Shown here piece by piece: positions 28,099-40,515 of a DNA stretch of 64,000 nt. Under the pieces are notes generated by a model. The model was given only the letters and a program-made list of their open reading frames with translations. It was not told the DNA's origin and did no database searches. The translations under genes were made by a program, and so were the position numbers. The DNA comes from Phytophthora sp. 'mugwort' (Eukaryota > Oomycota > Peronosporomycetes > Peronosporales > Peronosporaceae). Position 1 is the stretch's first letter. Every line of letters starts with the position of its first letter. Where the stretch lies: NCBI GenBank assembly GCA_033558025.1, contig JAUCEF010000006.1:3658001-3722000 (forward strand). Reading direction: 5' to 3'.

Positions 28099-31000
28099 AC
28101 CATGTCCTCTGCCCAAGACGCCTCGACCAAGGTCTCCATTGACAAGTTCAACGGGGACAACTACGCGACGTGGAACCGCTACATGCGTGGCGTGTTCCTG
28201 ACCAAGTCGACGTGGCATGTGGTGAACCGTGAGACGACGCCAAGCTACACGGACTCGCGGGCCAAGGACGACTACGTCAAGTTGAGCAACATCGCGTTCG
28301 GTCTGATGCTGCTCCATATGGACGCGGACTACCACCATGTGGTCGACGACTGCGAGGAAGCGTGGGTTGCCTGGTCGCGCCTGAAGACGCTGTACGGTGG
28401 TTCGCAGAAGGCTGGACGCATCTACCTGAAGCGCCAACTCTTCAGCATGGAGATGTCGGAAGGCGGCAATGTGTTGCATCATTGCAACGAGGTCCTCAAC
28501 ATCAGCGCCAAGCTCAGCAGCATCGGTGCCAAGATGGAGGACGAGGACGTGGCGATCTGCTTGTTGCGCAGCCTCCCCAAGAGCTACGAGAACGTCGTGC
28601 TGAACTTGGAGATGAGCAGCGCTGAACTGCGGTCGCAAGACGTCGTGAAGGTGCTCACGAACGAGCACATCAAGAGACAAGGCGAGAAGACGGCGACGGT
28701 GAAGACGGAGAACGCGGCCAAGGCGTTCAACACCGACCGAGAGTCTCGCCAGTGTACGTACTGCGGAAAAGTGGGGCACACGATTGACAAGTGCTGGACC
28801 AAGCAGAAGGACGAGAACCGAGGGCCGAGACGCGGCGGCAACGGCCGTGGACGCGGGGCCAACAACATCCAGTGGAGAAACGACAGCAACGGCTACGACT
28901 ACGACTACGATCGAGTAGCGTTCGCGGTTTCACTGGAATGTGGGGTTTCGACGGGCAAGAATGTGTCCGGGATGTGGGCGGTCGACAGCGGCGCAACGCA
29001 CCACATCTGCAACGACAAGACCAAGTTCGTCCATTTGATTGAGCGGAACGAAGGCGAACTTTCGGTGGCCGACGGCAACAAGGCGGCCATCATGGGTGTG
29101 GGGACCATCGTGGAACAAGTGGTTCTGCCCAATGGCGACGAGCGCGAGATCGAGATCAAGAACGCGCTGTACGTGCCAAGCATGAGCAAGAATCTGCTTT
29201 CGGTACCGCAGATCAACAAAAGTGACAAGTTTCAAGTGGTGTTCGACGGCACCAAGATGCAGATTGCGCACAAAGGCTCCAAGCAAGTGGTGGCGACGGC
29301 AAACCTCATGGATGGACTCTACTGGCTTCAGACGCCTCAGCGATCGGCGAATGCGGCGACGAGTGGCAAGACTGTCGACCTGCACGCGCGCATGGGTCAC
29401 GCTCCGGTTGAGGTGCTTCGCAAGATGGTCGACAATCACATGATCAAGGACGCGAAGGCACCTTTCAAGTCGAGCGGACCAAGTCTGTGTCGTGGTTGCC
29501 AGCAAGGTAAAATGGTCCAAAAACCATTCCCAAGCAACCGTGACAAGCATCGCTACGACACATTTGAGCTGCTCCACTTCGACATCTGCGGACCCATGGA
29601 GGAAAACTCGCTTGGCGGCAGCAAGTACCTGCTACTGATCGTGGACGAAGCCAGTGGATGCATGAAGGGTTTCTGCTTAAGTGCCAAGTCGGAGAGCGAA
29701 GACTGCATCAAGACGTACATCATGAAGGTGCAGAAGCAGTTCGGCAAGAAGGTCAAGTTTGTGCGGCACGACGGAGCTCGTGAGTTTGCGACCAACTCGC
29801 TCAACGACTTCTACGAAGACGAAGGCATCGAGCAGCAAACCACGGTTCCGTACGCGCACCAGACGAACGGCACGGCAGAGCGAGCCATCCGAACTATCGT
29901 TACGATCGGCCGCAGCATGCTGCATCACGCTAAGCTGGACAAGTGTTTCTGGGCTGAGGCGGCCATGACTGCCATCTACGTGAAGAATCGTCTGCCGTCA
30001 CCCAAGATCGAGCACAAGACTCCGTTCGAGATCGTTTACAACTCCAAGCCGAGTGTGAAGCACATGCGTGTGTTCGGCTGTCGGACGTACATTCTGACTC
30101 CGAAGGAGAAGCGGCTCAAGTGGGATCCCAAGGCTCGCGCTGGACTGTTCCTGGGTTACGAAGAAGTGTCCAAGGCGTATCGACTTTATGACATCGAGGC
30201 GGGGCAGGTGGTTATCAGTCGCGATGTCAACTTCGATGAGTCGACCTTTGGATTTTCACCGACGATTTCCGATGAAGATGTCGACGACCTGGACTTCGAC
30301 TCGCTCGACATCGACAATGATGGTTTCCGCCAGACGGAGTACACGCAGGCAGGGAAGCGCAAGAGCCGCCCGAGTGACGAAGATGAAGCTGCCAGAAAAC
30401 CGCGAGCTGTGCGTCATCGACCTGGACTGGAAGAAGCAAGTGCGCCGAACTACTCCCCTCCGCACCGAGCAGACGCAGACGAAGAAGAAAAGTCTGGAGA
30501 CCAAGATGAAGAATCGACTCCACCAGTTTTTTGGCGTGCAAGTGCCAATGCCGTCGAAGCAGGCGATCTATCGGAGCCGACGACATTCCAAGAAGCGGTG
30601 AACGGCCCCGACCAAGTGCACTGGCGCAAGGCGATTCGTGCTGAGCTCGAATCGATGCGACTTCGTGGTGTGTTTCGTGCTGCCAAGTTGCCTAACGGAC
30701 AACGCGCCATCGGCACCAAGTGGGTGTTCAAGATCAAGCGCAAAGCGGACGGATCGATCGAGAAGTACAAGGCGCGCCTCGTGGCCAAGGGGTTCAAGCA
30801 GAAGTACGGCATCGACTACACCGAGACGTTCTCGCCCGTGGTCAAGTACGTGACGCTGCGCATGATCATCGCGATTGCCAAGTATTTTGACTGGCCCCTC
30901 GACCAACTCGACGTGGTGACAGCTTTCCTGTACGGGATAATGAAAGAACTGGTGTTCTGCGCGGTCCCCGAAGGTGTTGATCTCGACGGTGACTTCGACT

Positions 31001-32124
31001 GCCTGGAATTGGTGAAGGCGATCTACGGTCTCAAGCAAGCTTCGCGCGTGTGGAACGAGACCTTCGACGAATTCGTGTGTTCTATCGGTTTTCAAGTTTC
31101 AGCCTTCGACCCGTGCCTCTACATCAAGGTTGTCGATGGCCACTGTGTGCTCGTGCTGGTCTACGTGGACGATGTGTTGGTCACCGGAAGTTCACCCGAG
31201 CTGATCTCACGCACGAAGAACGACCTCAAGACACGCTTCGAAATGACTGACAGTGGCAAGTGTGTGTTCGTCCTTGGAATCGAGCTGGTGGATGGCCCGG
31301 ACGGCAGCGTGACGATGTGCCAGCGGCGTTATGTGGATGATATCCTGAAGCGTTTCGGTATGGACGAATGCAAGGCTGTGGTGAGTCCGGTAGACATGAG
31401 CACTCGACTGGTTCCAAGTGACGCAGCGACCAAGGTGAACGCTCCGTTTCGCGAAGCTGTGGGTGCCCTCATACACTTGATGACTGCTACTCGCCCGGAT
31501 ATCGCGTACGCAGTAGGCTATGTATCGCGCTTCATGGAGAACCCCCAAGAGGAACACTGGGTTGCGGTCAAGCGCATTTTTCGCTATCTACAAGGCACCA
31601 AGACGCATGGAATCTGTTTCAAGCCAGGCAACAAGATCGACTTTCGTGGGTATTCGGATGCGGACTGGGCTGGCGACCTCGCGGACCGCAAGTCGACTTC
31701 CGGCTACACGTTCATGCTAATGGGTGCACCAGTGAGCTGGGGAAGCAAGAAACAGTCAAGTGTTTCGCTGTCTACGAGCGAGGCGGAATACATCGCGCTC
31801 AGTCTGGCGATCCAAGAAGGCAAGTGGATTCATCGCCTGCTATGCGAGATTTTGGCGGCAGCGAACGAATCGGGTCCAGAGCTCAAGATCCGCGAAGACA
31901 ACCAGTCGTGCATCAAGATGACGAAGAACCCAGTGAACCATGGTCGCGCCAAGCACATCGACATCAAGTACCATCACATCCGTGATGAGGTCAAGCGCGG
32001 CGAAGTCAAGCTCGAGTACTGCGAGACTTCTATCATGCTGGCGGACATCATGACCAAGGCACTGCCAGGACCGCGCCACACGGATCTGACGGCGTCCCTC
32101 GGAATCCACGCGTGTTCGCATTGA
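28087..32124 (+). CDS. CopB gag-pol polyprotein, intact, B1/B2 chimera
   Basis: 1345 residues: gag ([17 protein letters not shown] near 20), zinc knuckle C223-C226-H231-C236, protease D300-S-G-A, pre-integrase HHCC ~430-475, integrase D499, D562, E598 (35 residues between the last two; the second Asp sits in RHDG rather than the usual SDNG), acidic linker with GKRKSRP, reverse transcriptase with D942 and YVDD 1026-1029, and RNase H D1191, E1232/E1234, D1271. The DNA is CopB1-like up to about 31070 and CopB2-like from there, so a crossover in reverse transcriptase joined two subfamilies without breaking the frame. The LTRs match this: B1 on the left, B2 on the right. Since replication makes both LTRs from one template, the mismatch must have arisen after integration. 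The stop TGA lies in the polypurine tract. Confidence 0.95.
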   Translation: MSPSTMSSAQDASTKVSIDKFNGDNYATWNRYMRGVFLTKSTWHVVNRETTPSYTDSRAKDDYVKLSNIAFGLMLLHMDADYHHVVDDCEEAWVAWSRLKTLYGGSQKAGRIYLKRQLFSMEMSEGGNVLHHCNEVLNISAKLSSIGAKMEDEDVAICLLRSLPKSYENVVLNLEMSSAELRSQDVVKVLTNEHIKRQGEKTATVKTENAAKAFNTDRESRQCTYCGKVGHTIDKCWTKQKDENRGPRRGGNGRGRGANNIQWRNDSNGYDYDYDRVAFAVSLECGVSTGKNVSGMWAVDSGATHHICNDKTKFVHLIERNEGELSVADGNKAAIMGVGTIVEQVVLPNGDEREIEIKNALYVPSMSKNLLSVPQINKSDKFQVVFDGTKMQIAHKGSKQVVATANLMDGLYWLQTPQRSANAATSGKTVDLHARMGHAPVEVLRKMVDNHMIKDAKAPFKSSGPSLCRGCQQGKMVQKPFPSNRDKHRYDTFELLHFDICGPMEENSLGGSKYLLLIVDEASGCMKGFCLSAKSESEDCIKTYIMKVQKQFGKKVKFVRHDGAREFATNSLNDFYEDEGIEQQTTVPYAHQTNGTAERAIRTIVTIGRSMLHHAKLDKCFWAEAAMTAIYVKNRLPSPKIEHKTPFEIVYNSKPSVKHMRVFGCRTYILTPKEKRLKWDPKARAGLFLGYEEVSKAYRLYDIEAGQVVISRDVNFDESTFGFSPTISDEDVDDLDFDSLDIDNDGFRQTEYTQAGKRKSRPSDEDEAARKPRAVRHRPGLEEASAPNYSPPHRADADEEEKSGDQDEESTPPVFWRASANAVEAGDLSEPTTFQEAVNGPDQVHWRKAIRAELESMRLRGVFRAAKLPNGQRAIGTKWVFKIKRKADGSIEKYKARLVAKGFKQKYGIDYTETFSPVVKYVTLRMIIAIAKYFDWPLDQLDVVTAFLYGIMKELVFCAVPEGVDLDGDFDCLELVKAIYGLKQASRVWNETFDEFVCSIGFQVSAFDPCLYIKVVDGHCVLVLVYVDDVLVTGSSPELISRTKNDLKTRFEMTDSGKCVFVLGIELVDGPDGSVTMCQRRYVDDILKRFGMDECKAVVSPVDMSTRLVPSDAATKVNAPFREAVGALIHLMTATRPDIAYAVGYVSRFMENPQEEHWVAVKRIFRYLQGTKTHGICFKPGNKIDFRGYSDADWAGDLADRKSTSGYTFMLMGAPVSWGSKKQSSVSLSTSEAEYIALSLAIQEGKWIHRLLCEILAAANESGPELKIREDNQSCIKMTKNPVNHGRAKHIDIKYHHIRDEVKRGEVKLEYCETSIMLADIMTKALPGPRHTDLTASLGIHACSH

Positions 32125-32131
32125 GGGGGCG
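32122..32131 (+). promoter_or_regulatory. CopB polypurine tract overlapping the stop codon
   Basis: TGAGGGGGCG immediately precedes the 3' LTR start TATTGA. The polyprotein TGA is its first three bases, an arrangement repeated at 23324, 27723 and 56238. Confidence 0.6.
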
Positions 32132-32473
32132 TATTGAGGGTTGCCAGGTTTTGGTACTGTCTACCAGTAACCGGTTAACCCGAACCGGTCCAACACGATC
32201 CCGCGATGTTTACGGTACGTTGTTTACGCAACCGATGATTAGACGAGTAGGATGATTGGACGAGTGCGGAGTGTTGGTGATTGGATGCACCAAATGATTG
32301 GATGCAGGGCTGCATATCTATGTGGTAGACTAGGTAGTGTTAGCTCCGATAAATCAATCACTTTCGAATCTTCCTTTTCAGCTCAAGTGGTCTTCACTCC
32401 CGTCCCCGCACCCAAGTGCAGAACTCCCTCCGCTCAACCCAAGCCTCGCTTCAAGACCTCAACACCTTTATCA
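32132..32473 (+). repeat. CopB2 LTR (3' LTR of the chimeric element)
   Basis: 342 bp, TATTGAGGGTTGCC to ACCTTTATCA. Clearly different from the B1 LTR at the other end of the same body. It abuts inverted CopA2 sequence (ATCCGACGTCC), the site where this CopB end entered a CopA body. Confidence 0.92.
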
Positions 32474-32889
32474 ATCCGACGTCCTTGGTGAAGCGCCCGA
32501 TCGAGAAGAGGTTGCGCGTTAGCTTGGGAATGTGCCACACGTTCGTGAGCACACCCTTCTTGATGCCACGAGGCGTCTTCATCTCCATCACAATGTCGCC
32601 GCTGCCGATCGCTTGAACCACACCGTCGTCTGCGAGACGCACGTCGACCGGAGTGAAGGCCTTGTAGTTTCTCATGAACTTCTTGGAGTGCGCCATGTGC
32701 TGCGTCGCACCCGAGTCGACCAGCCATGTGCCACTCGCCGACGCTGCCATGGCCGCATCGCCATCGCCGCCGACGAAGAAGAGATAGTCGCCGGAGTCGT
32801 CCTCACGCGCGACGTTGGCACGCTGCGAGCGCTGCCGTTCCGTGTTGTCATGGATCCGCGAGGGACACTCCGCGATCCAATGTCCATGC
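32474..32889 (-). pseudogene. Inverted CopA2 fragment: zinc knuckle to protease region
   Basis: On the minus strand it runs from GCATGGACATTGG (about residue 247, inside the knuckle) directly after an LTR end, through DSGATQH of the protease, to about residue 384, where the CopB2 LTR cuts it. The frame is open but has no start or primer-binding site. The junction LTR-end/GCATGG is a third, distinct truncation point for CopA2. Confidence 0.9.
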
Positions 32890-33202
32890 AAAAGGCTTGG
32901 TCACTTGATGGCAAAATGCAAAGTGATTGATTTAGGTCCTTAGTTCGCAAACTCCTTGCTACCTCTAAGCCTACAGTTCTACCTACTGGGTACACTCTAC
33001 TGGATTCTCTACTGGATATTGAGTTACTTCAGCCAATCGCAGAGCGCCACGTCGATGCCCATCTTGTACCCACAATCTTGTACCCACGTGCATCGTAATC
33101 ATCGTCCCGTAATCGCCGGAGTGATTGAGGTGCCACTGAGTGAAGGTCATACCGGTATCCTACCGGTATACAGCAGCTGCTCGAGGCGTCTCCTTGACAA
33201 CA
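32890..33202 (-). repeat. Inverted CopA2 LTR, complete
   Basis: 313 bp on the minus strand. On its U3 side it is preceded by a second copy of the first 23 LTR bases (33203-33225). Confidence 0.93.
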
Positions 33203-36200
33203 CTCGAGGCGTCTCCTTGACAACACTCCCACTCGACTCGATAGCCTTCGGTGCTTCGATGCCGAGCTTGCTCCGGAGACAGTCGAACTGCGCCGCTGGA
33301 ATGGGCTTGGTCATCAGGTCCGCCAGCATGTCTTGCGTCGGACAGTACTCGAGCACCACTTCTCCGTCCTCGACCTTCTCGCGCACGAAGTGGTAGCGAA
33401 TGTCGATATGCTTGGTACGCTTGTGAAACTCGGGATTCTTGGCAAGCGCGATGGATCCTTGGTTGTCTTCGTAGATCTTGATCGCCTTGCCCTCTGTGGT
33501 TTTGCCTATCTCGCACAGAAACGCCTTGAGCCACACGGCCTCCTGTGTTGCCTCCGATAGCGCCATGTACTCGGCTTCCGTCGACGATAGTGCCACCGTC
33601 CTCTGCTTCTTGCTGCGCCAGCTCACGCATCCACCGCTCATTATGAACGCGTATCCGCTCGTGCTGCGGCGCGACTCCACATCACCCGCCCAGTCCGCAT
33701 CCGAGTAGCCGCAGACGCCGTCTTGGTCCTTGGTGCGAAACTCGATGCCGTACGTCGCCGTGCCTTGGATGTAGCGGAGGACGCGCTTGAGTGCTTGCCA
33801 GTGCGTGGGGCATGGGTCTGCAGCGAACTGACTCAGTGTGCCCACTGCCGCAGCCAGATCCGGTCGGGTGCCCACCATCAAGTACATGAGGCAGCCCACG
33901 GCGTTCCGGTAAGGCACGCCTGCCATGGTGTCATCATGCTTGCACCCGCCGTCGCACATAGCCTTGGTCAGCTTGAGTCCGGGATCCTGCGGCGTTTTCA
34001 CGGGCTTGCTGTTCTCCATGCTGAACTTGCTCAGGATGCTCCGTGCGAACTTGGTCTGCCGCATGGTCACCTCACCAGCCTTGATGTCTTGCTTGATCTC
34101 CATTCCGAGAAAGTAGCTCAGCTCGCCTAGGTCCGTCATCTCAAACCGCTTGCTTAATGCGCTCTTGGTCGCCTTGAGCATGTCGTCATCACTGCTCGCA
34201 ATCACCAGGTCGTCCACGTACAGCACCACGAGCACCATGCTGTCGTCGTTGCGCTTGACGTAGACGCAGTGGTCGGTCTCGCACTTGTCGAAGTCCAGCT
34301 TGAGCATGAAGTCGTCGATGGTGTGGTTCCACATGCGCGGCGACTGCTTGAGACCGTAGAGCGCGCGCTTGAGCTTGCACACATGATCCGGGCATCCTTC
34401 GCTTATGTATCCGTCCGGCTGCTGCATGTAGATGTCTTCATCCAGGACGCCGTTAAGAAAGGCTGTCTTAACGTCCATCTGGTGCAGCTTGAGCCCGTAC
34501 TTGGCAGCCATCGCTAGCACGATTCGGATGGACGTGAACTTGGCCACGGGCGCGAAGGTCTCGTCGTAGTCGATGCCGTGCTTCTGCGAGAAGCCCTTAG
34601 CCACCAGGCGCGCCTTGTATCGTTCGATCTCGCCGGCTTGGTTCTCCTTCACGCGAAAGACCCATCGACAGCCGATGGCCTTGCGTCCCTTGGGCAGCGG
34701 TACCACGTCCCATGTGTCGTTCTTGCGCAGCGAGTCGTACTCCGAGTCGCAGGCCTCCTTCCATTTGCGTGCGTCGCTGGATTCCATCGCCGACTTGAAC
34801 GTGGTCGGCATTTCTCCCACTGAATCCACGACGTACGCCGCCTCGAACCTCTTGTCGTTGTCTCGAGCCATGGCAGACATCTCATCCAGGCCTTGGCGTC
34901 GATTCTCTGACGCGTATCGCTTGGCACTCGGGGTCTCCACCGCTTCCTCCAGCGACTGTGTCCTCGGGTGTCTCTTGCTGCCGGGCAAGAATTCATCATC
35001 CCGCGCAGTCTCTTCATCTTCGTCGTCCAATGCCGACTGTTCATCTTTGTCCGTGGTGCCTTCTTCCGCATCTTGAAGGTCCACCAGCGCCTCCTTGGGT
35101 TTGTAGTCGCGTCTTCCACCGTCGAAGACGTCTTCCATGAACTGTGCATCGCGGCTCACCAGCACGCGACCACTCTCGATCTCCTCGAACCGATACGCTT
35201 TCACGTGGTCCGAGTACCCCAGGAACCTGCATCGCACCGATCGCGCATCCAGCTTGGTTCGCTTCTCTTTCGCCACATGCACGTAGGCGTGGCAACCGAA
35301 GACTTTGAGGTTGGCCAGCAATGGTTTCTTGGCAGTCCACAGCTCGTACGGAGACTTATCGTTGTCAAGCGCATGTGTCGGACAGCGGTTGCGCAGGAAC
35401 ATAGCCGTCATGACTGCTTCGCCCCAGTATGCCTTGGACAGACTCGCGTGCTCCAGCATGCACCGCGCGCATTCAACTAGCGTCCGGTTCATGCGCTCCG
35501 CGATTCCGTTGAGCTGCGGCGTGTATGGCGGCGTGAACTTCTGCACGATGCCGCGCTTGCTGCAAAACTTGGCCATTTTGTCGGATTTGTACTCACCACC
35601 GTTGTCACTGCGAAGCTCCTTGACGCGCTTGCCGGTCTGTGTCTCCGCAAACGCCACAAAGTGCGCGAACTTGTCGGCCACCTCCCACTTGTTCTTTACC
35701 AGGTACACCACGCAGTAGCGCGAGTTGTCGTCGATAAAGGTGACGAAGTAGCGCTTGCCGCCAAACGTCGGCGTGCGCATGGGCCCGCATACGTCACTGT
35801 GCACTACCTCCAGTAGTTCATTGGCACGCTTGGGCGATGTCGATTCGAAACTCAATCGCGTCTGCTTGCCGAGCGCGCATCCGTCGCACGTCTCCCACTT
35901 GCTCGCGGACCCGAGGTCAATGCCGACGCTGAGCTTCTTCTTGACGATGGCGTCGAGCCCAGCGTGACCGATGTGGCCTAGTCGAAGGTGCCAGAGGTAC
36001 GACTTGGTGTCCCCTTGGCTCCCGTTCGGACTCGCCGAATTCGCTTCGTCCAGGCGCACGGGCGTCATGCACAGCTTGAACAGCTTGCCGTCACGCGCAC
36101 CTATTGTGCACTTCATCCCTTCAGCGCGATGAAGCATCCGTCGCTGTCGAAGGTCACTGATCCGACGTCCTTGGTGAAGCGCCCGATCGAGAAGAGGTTG

Positions 36201-37189
36201 CGCGTTAGCTTGGGAATGTGCCACACGTTCGTGAGCACACCCTTCTTGATGCCACGAGGCGTCTTCATCTCCATCACAATGTCGCCGCTGCCGATCGCTT
36301 GAACCACACCGTCGTCTGCGAGACGCACATCGACCGGAGTGAAAGCCTTGTAGTTTCTCATGAACTTCTTGGAGTGCGCCATGTGCTGCGTCGCACCCGA
36401 GTCGACCAGCCATGTGCCACTCGCCGACGCTGCCATGGCCGCATCGCCATCGCCGTCGACGAAGAAGAGATAGTCGCCGGAGTCGTCCTCACGCGCGACG
36501 TTGGCACGCTGCGAGCGCTGCCGTTCCGTGTTGTCATGGATCCGCGAGGGACACTCCGCGATCCAATGTCCATGCTTGCCGCAGTTGTGGCACGCACCGT
36601 TCTTCTTCGACGGTCGGCCCTTATGCTTGTTGTCCCTCATCATGAACGCCTGGCCAGGCGCGGCGCCATCTCCATCGCCACCCTGCTCCTTGCGCTTCAT
36701 GTCTTCATGTAGCAGCCGAGACGTCACCAGCTCCCACGTCAGCGTGTCGGATCTTGACTCCAACGCCGTGATCAGGAACTGATACGACTCGCTCAGGCTC
36801 CCGAGAAGCGTGATCACCAAGTCGTCCTCGCTGACCGGAGCGCCGACCGCGTCGAGCTGTTCCGCCAGAGTCTTGAGCTTGTTGATGTGTTGAAGCACAT
36901 CATCACCTTCCTCCATCATGAGCGTGAAGAAACGCCGACGAAGAAAGAGCTTGTTGGCCAAACTCTTCTTCTCGAAGTGTCCTTCCAGTCTTGACCATGC
37001 ATCATGCGCGCCACTCGCCGAGCGAACCAGCGGCAGCTGCGAATCCTCCATCGCGAGACAGATGATCGCCAGCGCCTTGCGCGACTTCTTCCGAAAGAGC
37101 GCTTGATCCGCCGCAGTCTGGCAGTGCTCCAGCTTCACTTCCCCACTTGTCACTTCCCACAGTTCGCGCTCCTCGAGCACCATCTGCAT
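33147..37189 (-). pseudogene. Inverted CopA2 polyprotein lacking the first 41 residues, one frameshift
   Basis: Minus strand, from the first in-frame ATG (37189, equal to residue 42) to a stop at 33147. The 5' end is the same LTR/gag codon 34 fusion as in the forward copy at 16941-20971, and it shares that copy's marker bases. A one-base deletion near 36119 (GCTGAAGGGATG for GCTGAATGGGATG) shifts the frame between protease and integrase, at about residue 400. Downstream, integrase (NGIAERM), reverse transcriptase (YVDDLVIAS) and RNase H are open. The 23-base LTR duplication gives an altered tail that runs into the LTR. No primer-binding site. Confidence 0.9.
33203..33225 (-). repeat. Duplicated first 23 bases of the CopA2 LTR
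   Basis: The minus strand has TGTTGTCAAGGAGACGCC plus CTCGA-G, then starts a full LTR again. It fits an insertion of one LTR into another at base 23, or a slippage event. It changes the C-terminus of the adjacent polyprotein. Confidence 0.88.
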
Positions 37190-37212
37190 CTTGAACTTCC
37201 ACGTGTGAAAGT

Positions 37213-37524
37213 AAAAGGCTTGGTCACTTGATGGCAAAATGCAAAGTGATTGATTTAGGTCCTTAGTTCGCAAACTCCTTGCTACCTCTAAGCCTACAGT
37301 TCTACCTACTGGGTACACTCTACTGGATTCTCTACTGGATACTGAGTTACTTCAGCCAATCGCAGAGCGCCACGTCGATGCCCATCTTGTACCCACAATC
37401 TTGTACCCACGTGCATCGTAATCATCGTCCCGTAATCGCCGAGTGATTGAGATGCCACTGAGTGAAGGTCATACCGGTATCCTACCGGTATACAGCAGCT
37501 GCTCGAGGCGTCTCCTTGACAACA
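37213..37524 (-). repeat. Inverted CopA2 LTR, complete
   Basis: 312 bp (one G missing in CGCCGAGTG). It abuts forward CopA1 body at CTGAACGG (37525), so this inverted chain was inserted into a CopA1 gene. The left half of that CopA1 is not in the window. Confidence 0.92.
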
Positions 37525-39845
37525 CTGAACGGAGTCGCCGAGCGCATGAACCGGACGTTGGTGGAGTGTGCGCGTTGCATGCTGGAACATGCTGGATTGC
37601 CCAAGACGTATTGGGGTGAAGCTGTCGTGACAGCTACGTTCCTCCGTAATCGGTGTCCGACGCGTGCCATCAACCACGACAAGTCGCCGCACCAGGTTTG
37701 GACAGGCAAGAAACCGCTGCTAGCGAACCTCAAGGTGTTGGTTGCCACGCGTACGTGCACGTGCCGAAGGAGAAGCGCACCAAGTTTGACGCTCGGTCGG
37801 TGCGCTGTCGGTTCCTGGGATACTCGGAGCATGAGAAAGCGTACCGTTTCGAAGAGACCAAGAGCGGTCGCGTGCTGGTGAGCCGCGACGCGCAGTTTAT
37901 GGAAGACGTCTTCGACATTGGGAGACGTGACTACCATCAGAGGGAGGTGGTGGTCATTCAAGATGAAGAGACGACGGATCAAGATTCGTTGCAGTCGGAT
38001 GAAGACGACAAAGAAGAAGAAGACGAAGAAGCAGCGCGGGACGAAGGTTTTGAACCAGGCAGCAAGCGACACCCGCGGACGCAGTCGCTGGAAGAAGCTG
38101 TGGAAGTTCCAAGTGCCAAGCGGCAGAGTCGACACCTGACTCTGGACGAGATGTCGGCTGCGGCTTAAGAAAGTCAAGACTTCGAAGCTGCATACGTCGT
38201 GAATTCAGTGGGAGAAATGCCGACCACGTTCAAGTCGGCGATGGAATCCAGCGACGCAGTCAAGTGGAAGGAGGCGTGTGACTCGGAGGTCGAGTCGCTC
38301 CGCAAGAACGAGACGTGGATCCTCGTGCCGCTGCCAAAAGGACGCAAGGCAATCGGCAACCGATGGGTGTTCCGTGTGAAGGAGAACCAGGCTGGAGAGA
38401 TCGAACGGTTCAAGGCGCGACTGGTGGCCAAGGGATTTTCGCAGAAGTACGGCATCGACTACGACGAGACTTTCGCGCCAGTGGCCAAGTTCACGTCGAT
38501 CAGGATCCTGCTCAGTCTGCCGGCCAAGTACAATCTCATGGTGCACCAGATGGATGTCAAGACAGCTTTCCTGAACGGTTTGTTAGACGAAGACATCTAC
38601 ATGGCACAGCCGGACGGCTACATCGATGAAAAGCACCCGGACTATGTCTGTCAGCTCAAGCGGTCTCTTTACGGTTTGAAGCAGTCGCCACGGATGTGGA
38701 ACAAGACCATCGACGACCTCATGCTCAAGCTAGGGTTCAAGAAGTGCGAGTCCGACCACTGCATCTACTTCAAGCGTGACGACCAAGACATGATCTTCGT
38801 GGCGCTATATGTCGACGACCTGATCCTCGCAAGTAACAACGACAAGCTGGTCAAGTCGACGAAGAAGGCGCTCAGTGACCGTTTCGAGATGACGGACCTG
38901 GGCCACCTCAAGTACTTCCTCGGCATGGAAATCGATCAAGATATGACGACAGGGAAGGTGTCGATGCGGCAAACCAAGTTTGCGAAAGACATTCTGGAGA
39001 AGTTCAACATGGAGAAGAGCAACCCTGTTAAGACGCCACAGGATCCGGGCCTCAAGCTGACCAAGGCCATGTGCGAGGGCGGCTGCAAGCACGACGAGAC
39101 CATGGTAAACGTGCCATACCGGAACGCTGTGGGATGCCTCATGTATCTCATGGTAGGCACACGCCCGGACCTCGCAGCAGCAGTGGGAGTTCTCAGCCAG
39201 TTTGCAGCAGACCCATGTCCGACACACTGGCAGGCGCTCAAGAGGGTCTTTAGGTACATTCAAGGCACGAAGACGCACGGCATCGAGTTTCAAGCGAGCT
39301 GCGACGACGGACCCCAAGGCTATTCAGATGCCGACTGGGCTGGAGACATCGAGTCAAGAAGAAGTACAAGTGGCTACGCGTTCATGATGAATGGCGGATG
39401 CATCAGCTGGAGGAGCAAGAAGCAGCGGACAGTGGCGCTGTCTTCGACGGAAGCTGAGTACATGGCGCTATCGGAGGCGATACAAGAGGCGGTGTGGCTC
39501 AAGGTGTTCCTGTGCGAGCTCGGCGAGATGATAAGCGATGAAGCAATCAAGATCTACGAGGACAACCAAGGCTCCATCGCGTTGGCCAAGAATCCCGAAT
39601 TCCACAAGCGCACCAAGCACATCGACATTCGCTACCATTTCGTGCGCGAGAAGGTGGAAGACGGTCAAGTGGTGCTGCAGTATGTTTCGACAACCGACAT
39701 GCTGGCGGACATCATGACGAAGCCAATCTCTGCGACGCAGTTCAGTGTGCTCCGGAGCAAACTCGGCATCGAAGCGCTGAAGGCTGTCGAGTCGAGTGGG
39801 AGTGTTGTCAAGGAGACGTCTCGACCAGCTGCTGTATACCGGTAG
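37525..39845 (+). pseudogene. CopA1 polyprotein right half (integrase end to RNase H), broken
   Basis: Starts at about residue 603, just before the integrase catalytic Glu (NGVAERMNRT). A one-base deletion near 37739 (GTGTTGGTTGCC for GTGTTCGGTTGCC) shifts the frame. A CAA-to-TAA change at 38166-38168 stops it in the linker (EMSAAA, then stop). From 38199 to the TAG at 39843-39845 in the 3' LTR, reverse transcriptase (MDVKTAFLNG, YVDDLILAS) and RNase H are open. It is close to the CopA1 at 3859, and its LTR is closer to that element's 5' LTR. Confidence 0.93.
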
Positions 39846-40156
39846 GATACCGGTATGACCTTCACTCAGTGGCATCGCAATCATCCTGTGATTACGAGAC
39901 GAAGATTACGTCACGGTGTTTATGGGACGGTGTTTACGCCACGGACGATTACGCCATGGGTGGGTACAAGATTGTGGGTACATGATGGGCTCTACGTGGC
40001 ACTCCCTGATTGGCTGAAGTAACTCAGTATCCAGTAGAGAATCCAGTAGAGTGTACCCAGTAGGTAGAACTGTAGGCTTAGAGGTAGCAAGGAGTTTGCG
40101 AACTAAGGACCTAAATCAATCTTTTTGCATTTTGCCATCAAGTGACCAAGCCTTTT
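39803..40156 (+). repeat. CopA1 3' LTR
   Basis: 354 bp. The initiator reads TCTTTTTGC instead of TCACTTTGC near 40120, so the promoter is probably impaired. Its last T is shared with the first T of the CopB2 LTR that follows. Confidence 0.9.
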
Positions 40157-40499
40157 ATTGAGGGTTGCCAGGTTTTGGTACTGTCTACCAGTAACCGGTT
40201 AACCCGAACCGGTCCAACACGATCCCGCGATGTTTACGGTACGTTGTTTACGCAACCGATGATTAGACGAGTAGGATGATTGGACGAGTGCGGAGTGTTG
40301 GTGATTGGATGCACCAAATGATTGGATGCAGGGCTGCATATCTATGTGGTAGACTAGGTAGTGTAAGCTCCGATAAATCAATCACTTTCGAATCTTCCTT
40401 CTTCAGCTCAAGTGGTCTTCACTCCGGTCCTCGCACCCAAGTGCAGAACTCCCTTCGCTCCGTCCAAGCTTCACTTATCAAGATCCATACCTTTTATCA
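40156..40499 (+). repeat. CopB2 LTR (5' LTR)
   Basis: 344 bp, TATTGAGGGTTGCC to CCTTTTATCA, butted against the CopA1 LTR end. U5 differs from the standard CopB2 type (TCCAAGCTTCACTTATCAAGATCC), resembling CopB1 there. Confidence 0.9.
40382..40389 (+). promoter_or_regulatory. Initiator-like element in CopB2 LTR
   Basis: TCACTTTC, 117 bases before the LTR end. The leader of about 120 nt has no ATG before the primer-binding site. Confidence 0.5.
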
Positions 40500-40515
40500 G
40501 GTTATGAGCCCAAGC
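40500..40515 (+). promoter_or_regulatory. Primer-binding site containing the start codon (CopB2)
   Basis: GGTTATGAGCCCAAGC; start ATG at 40504. Confidence 0.8.
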
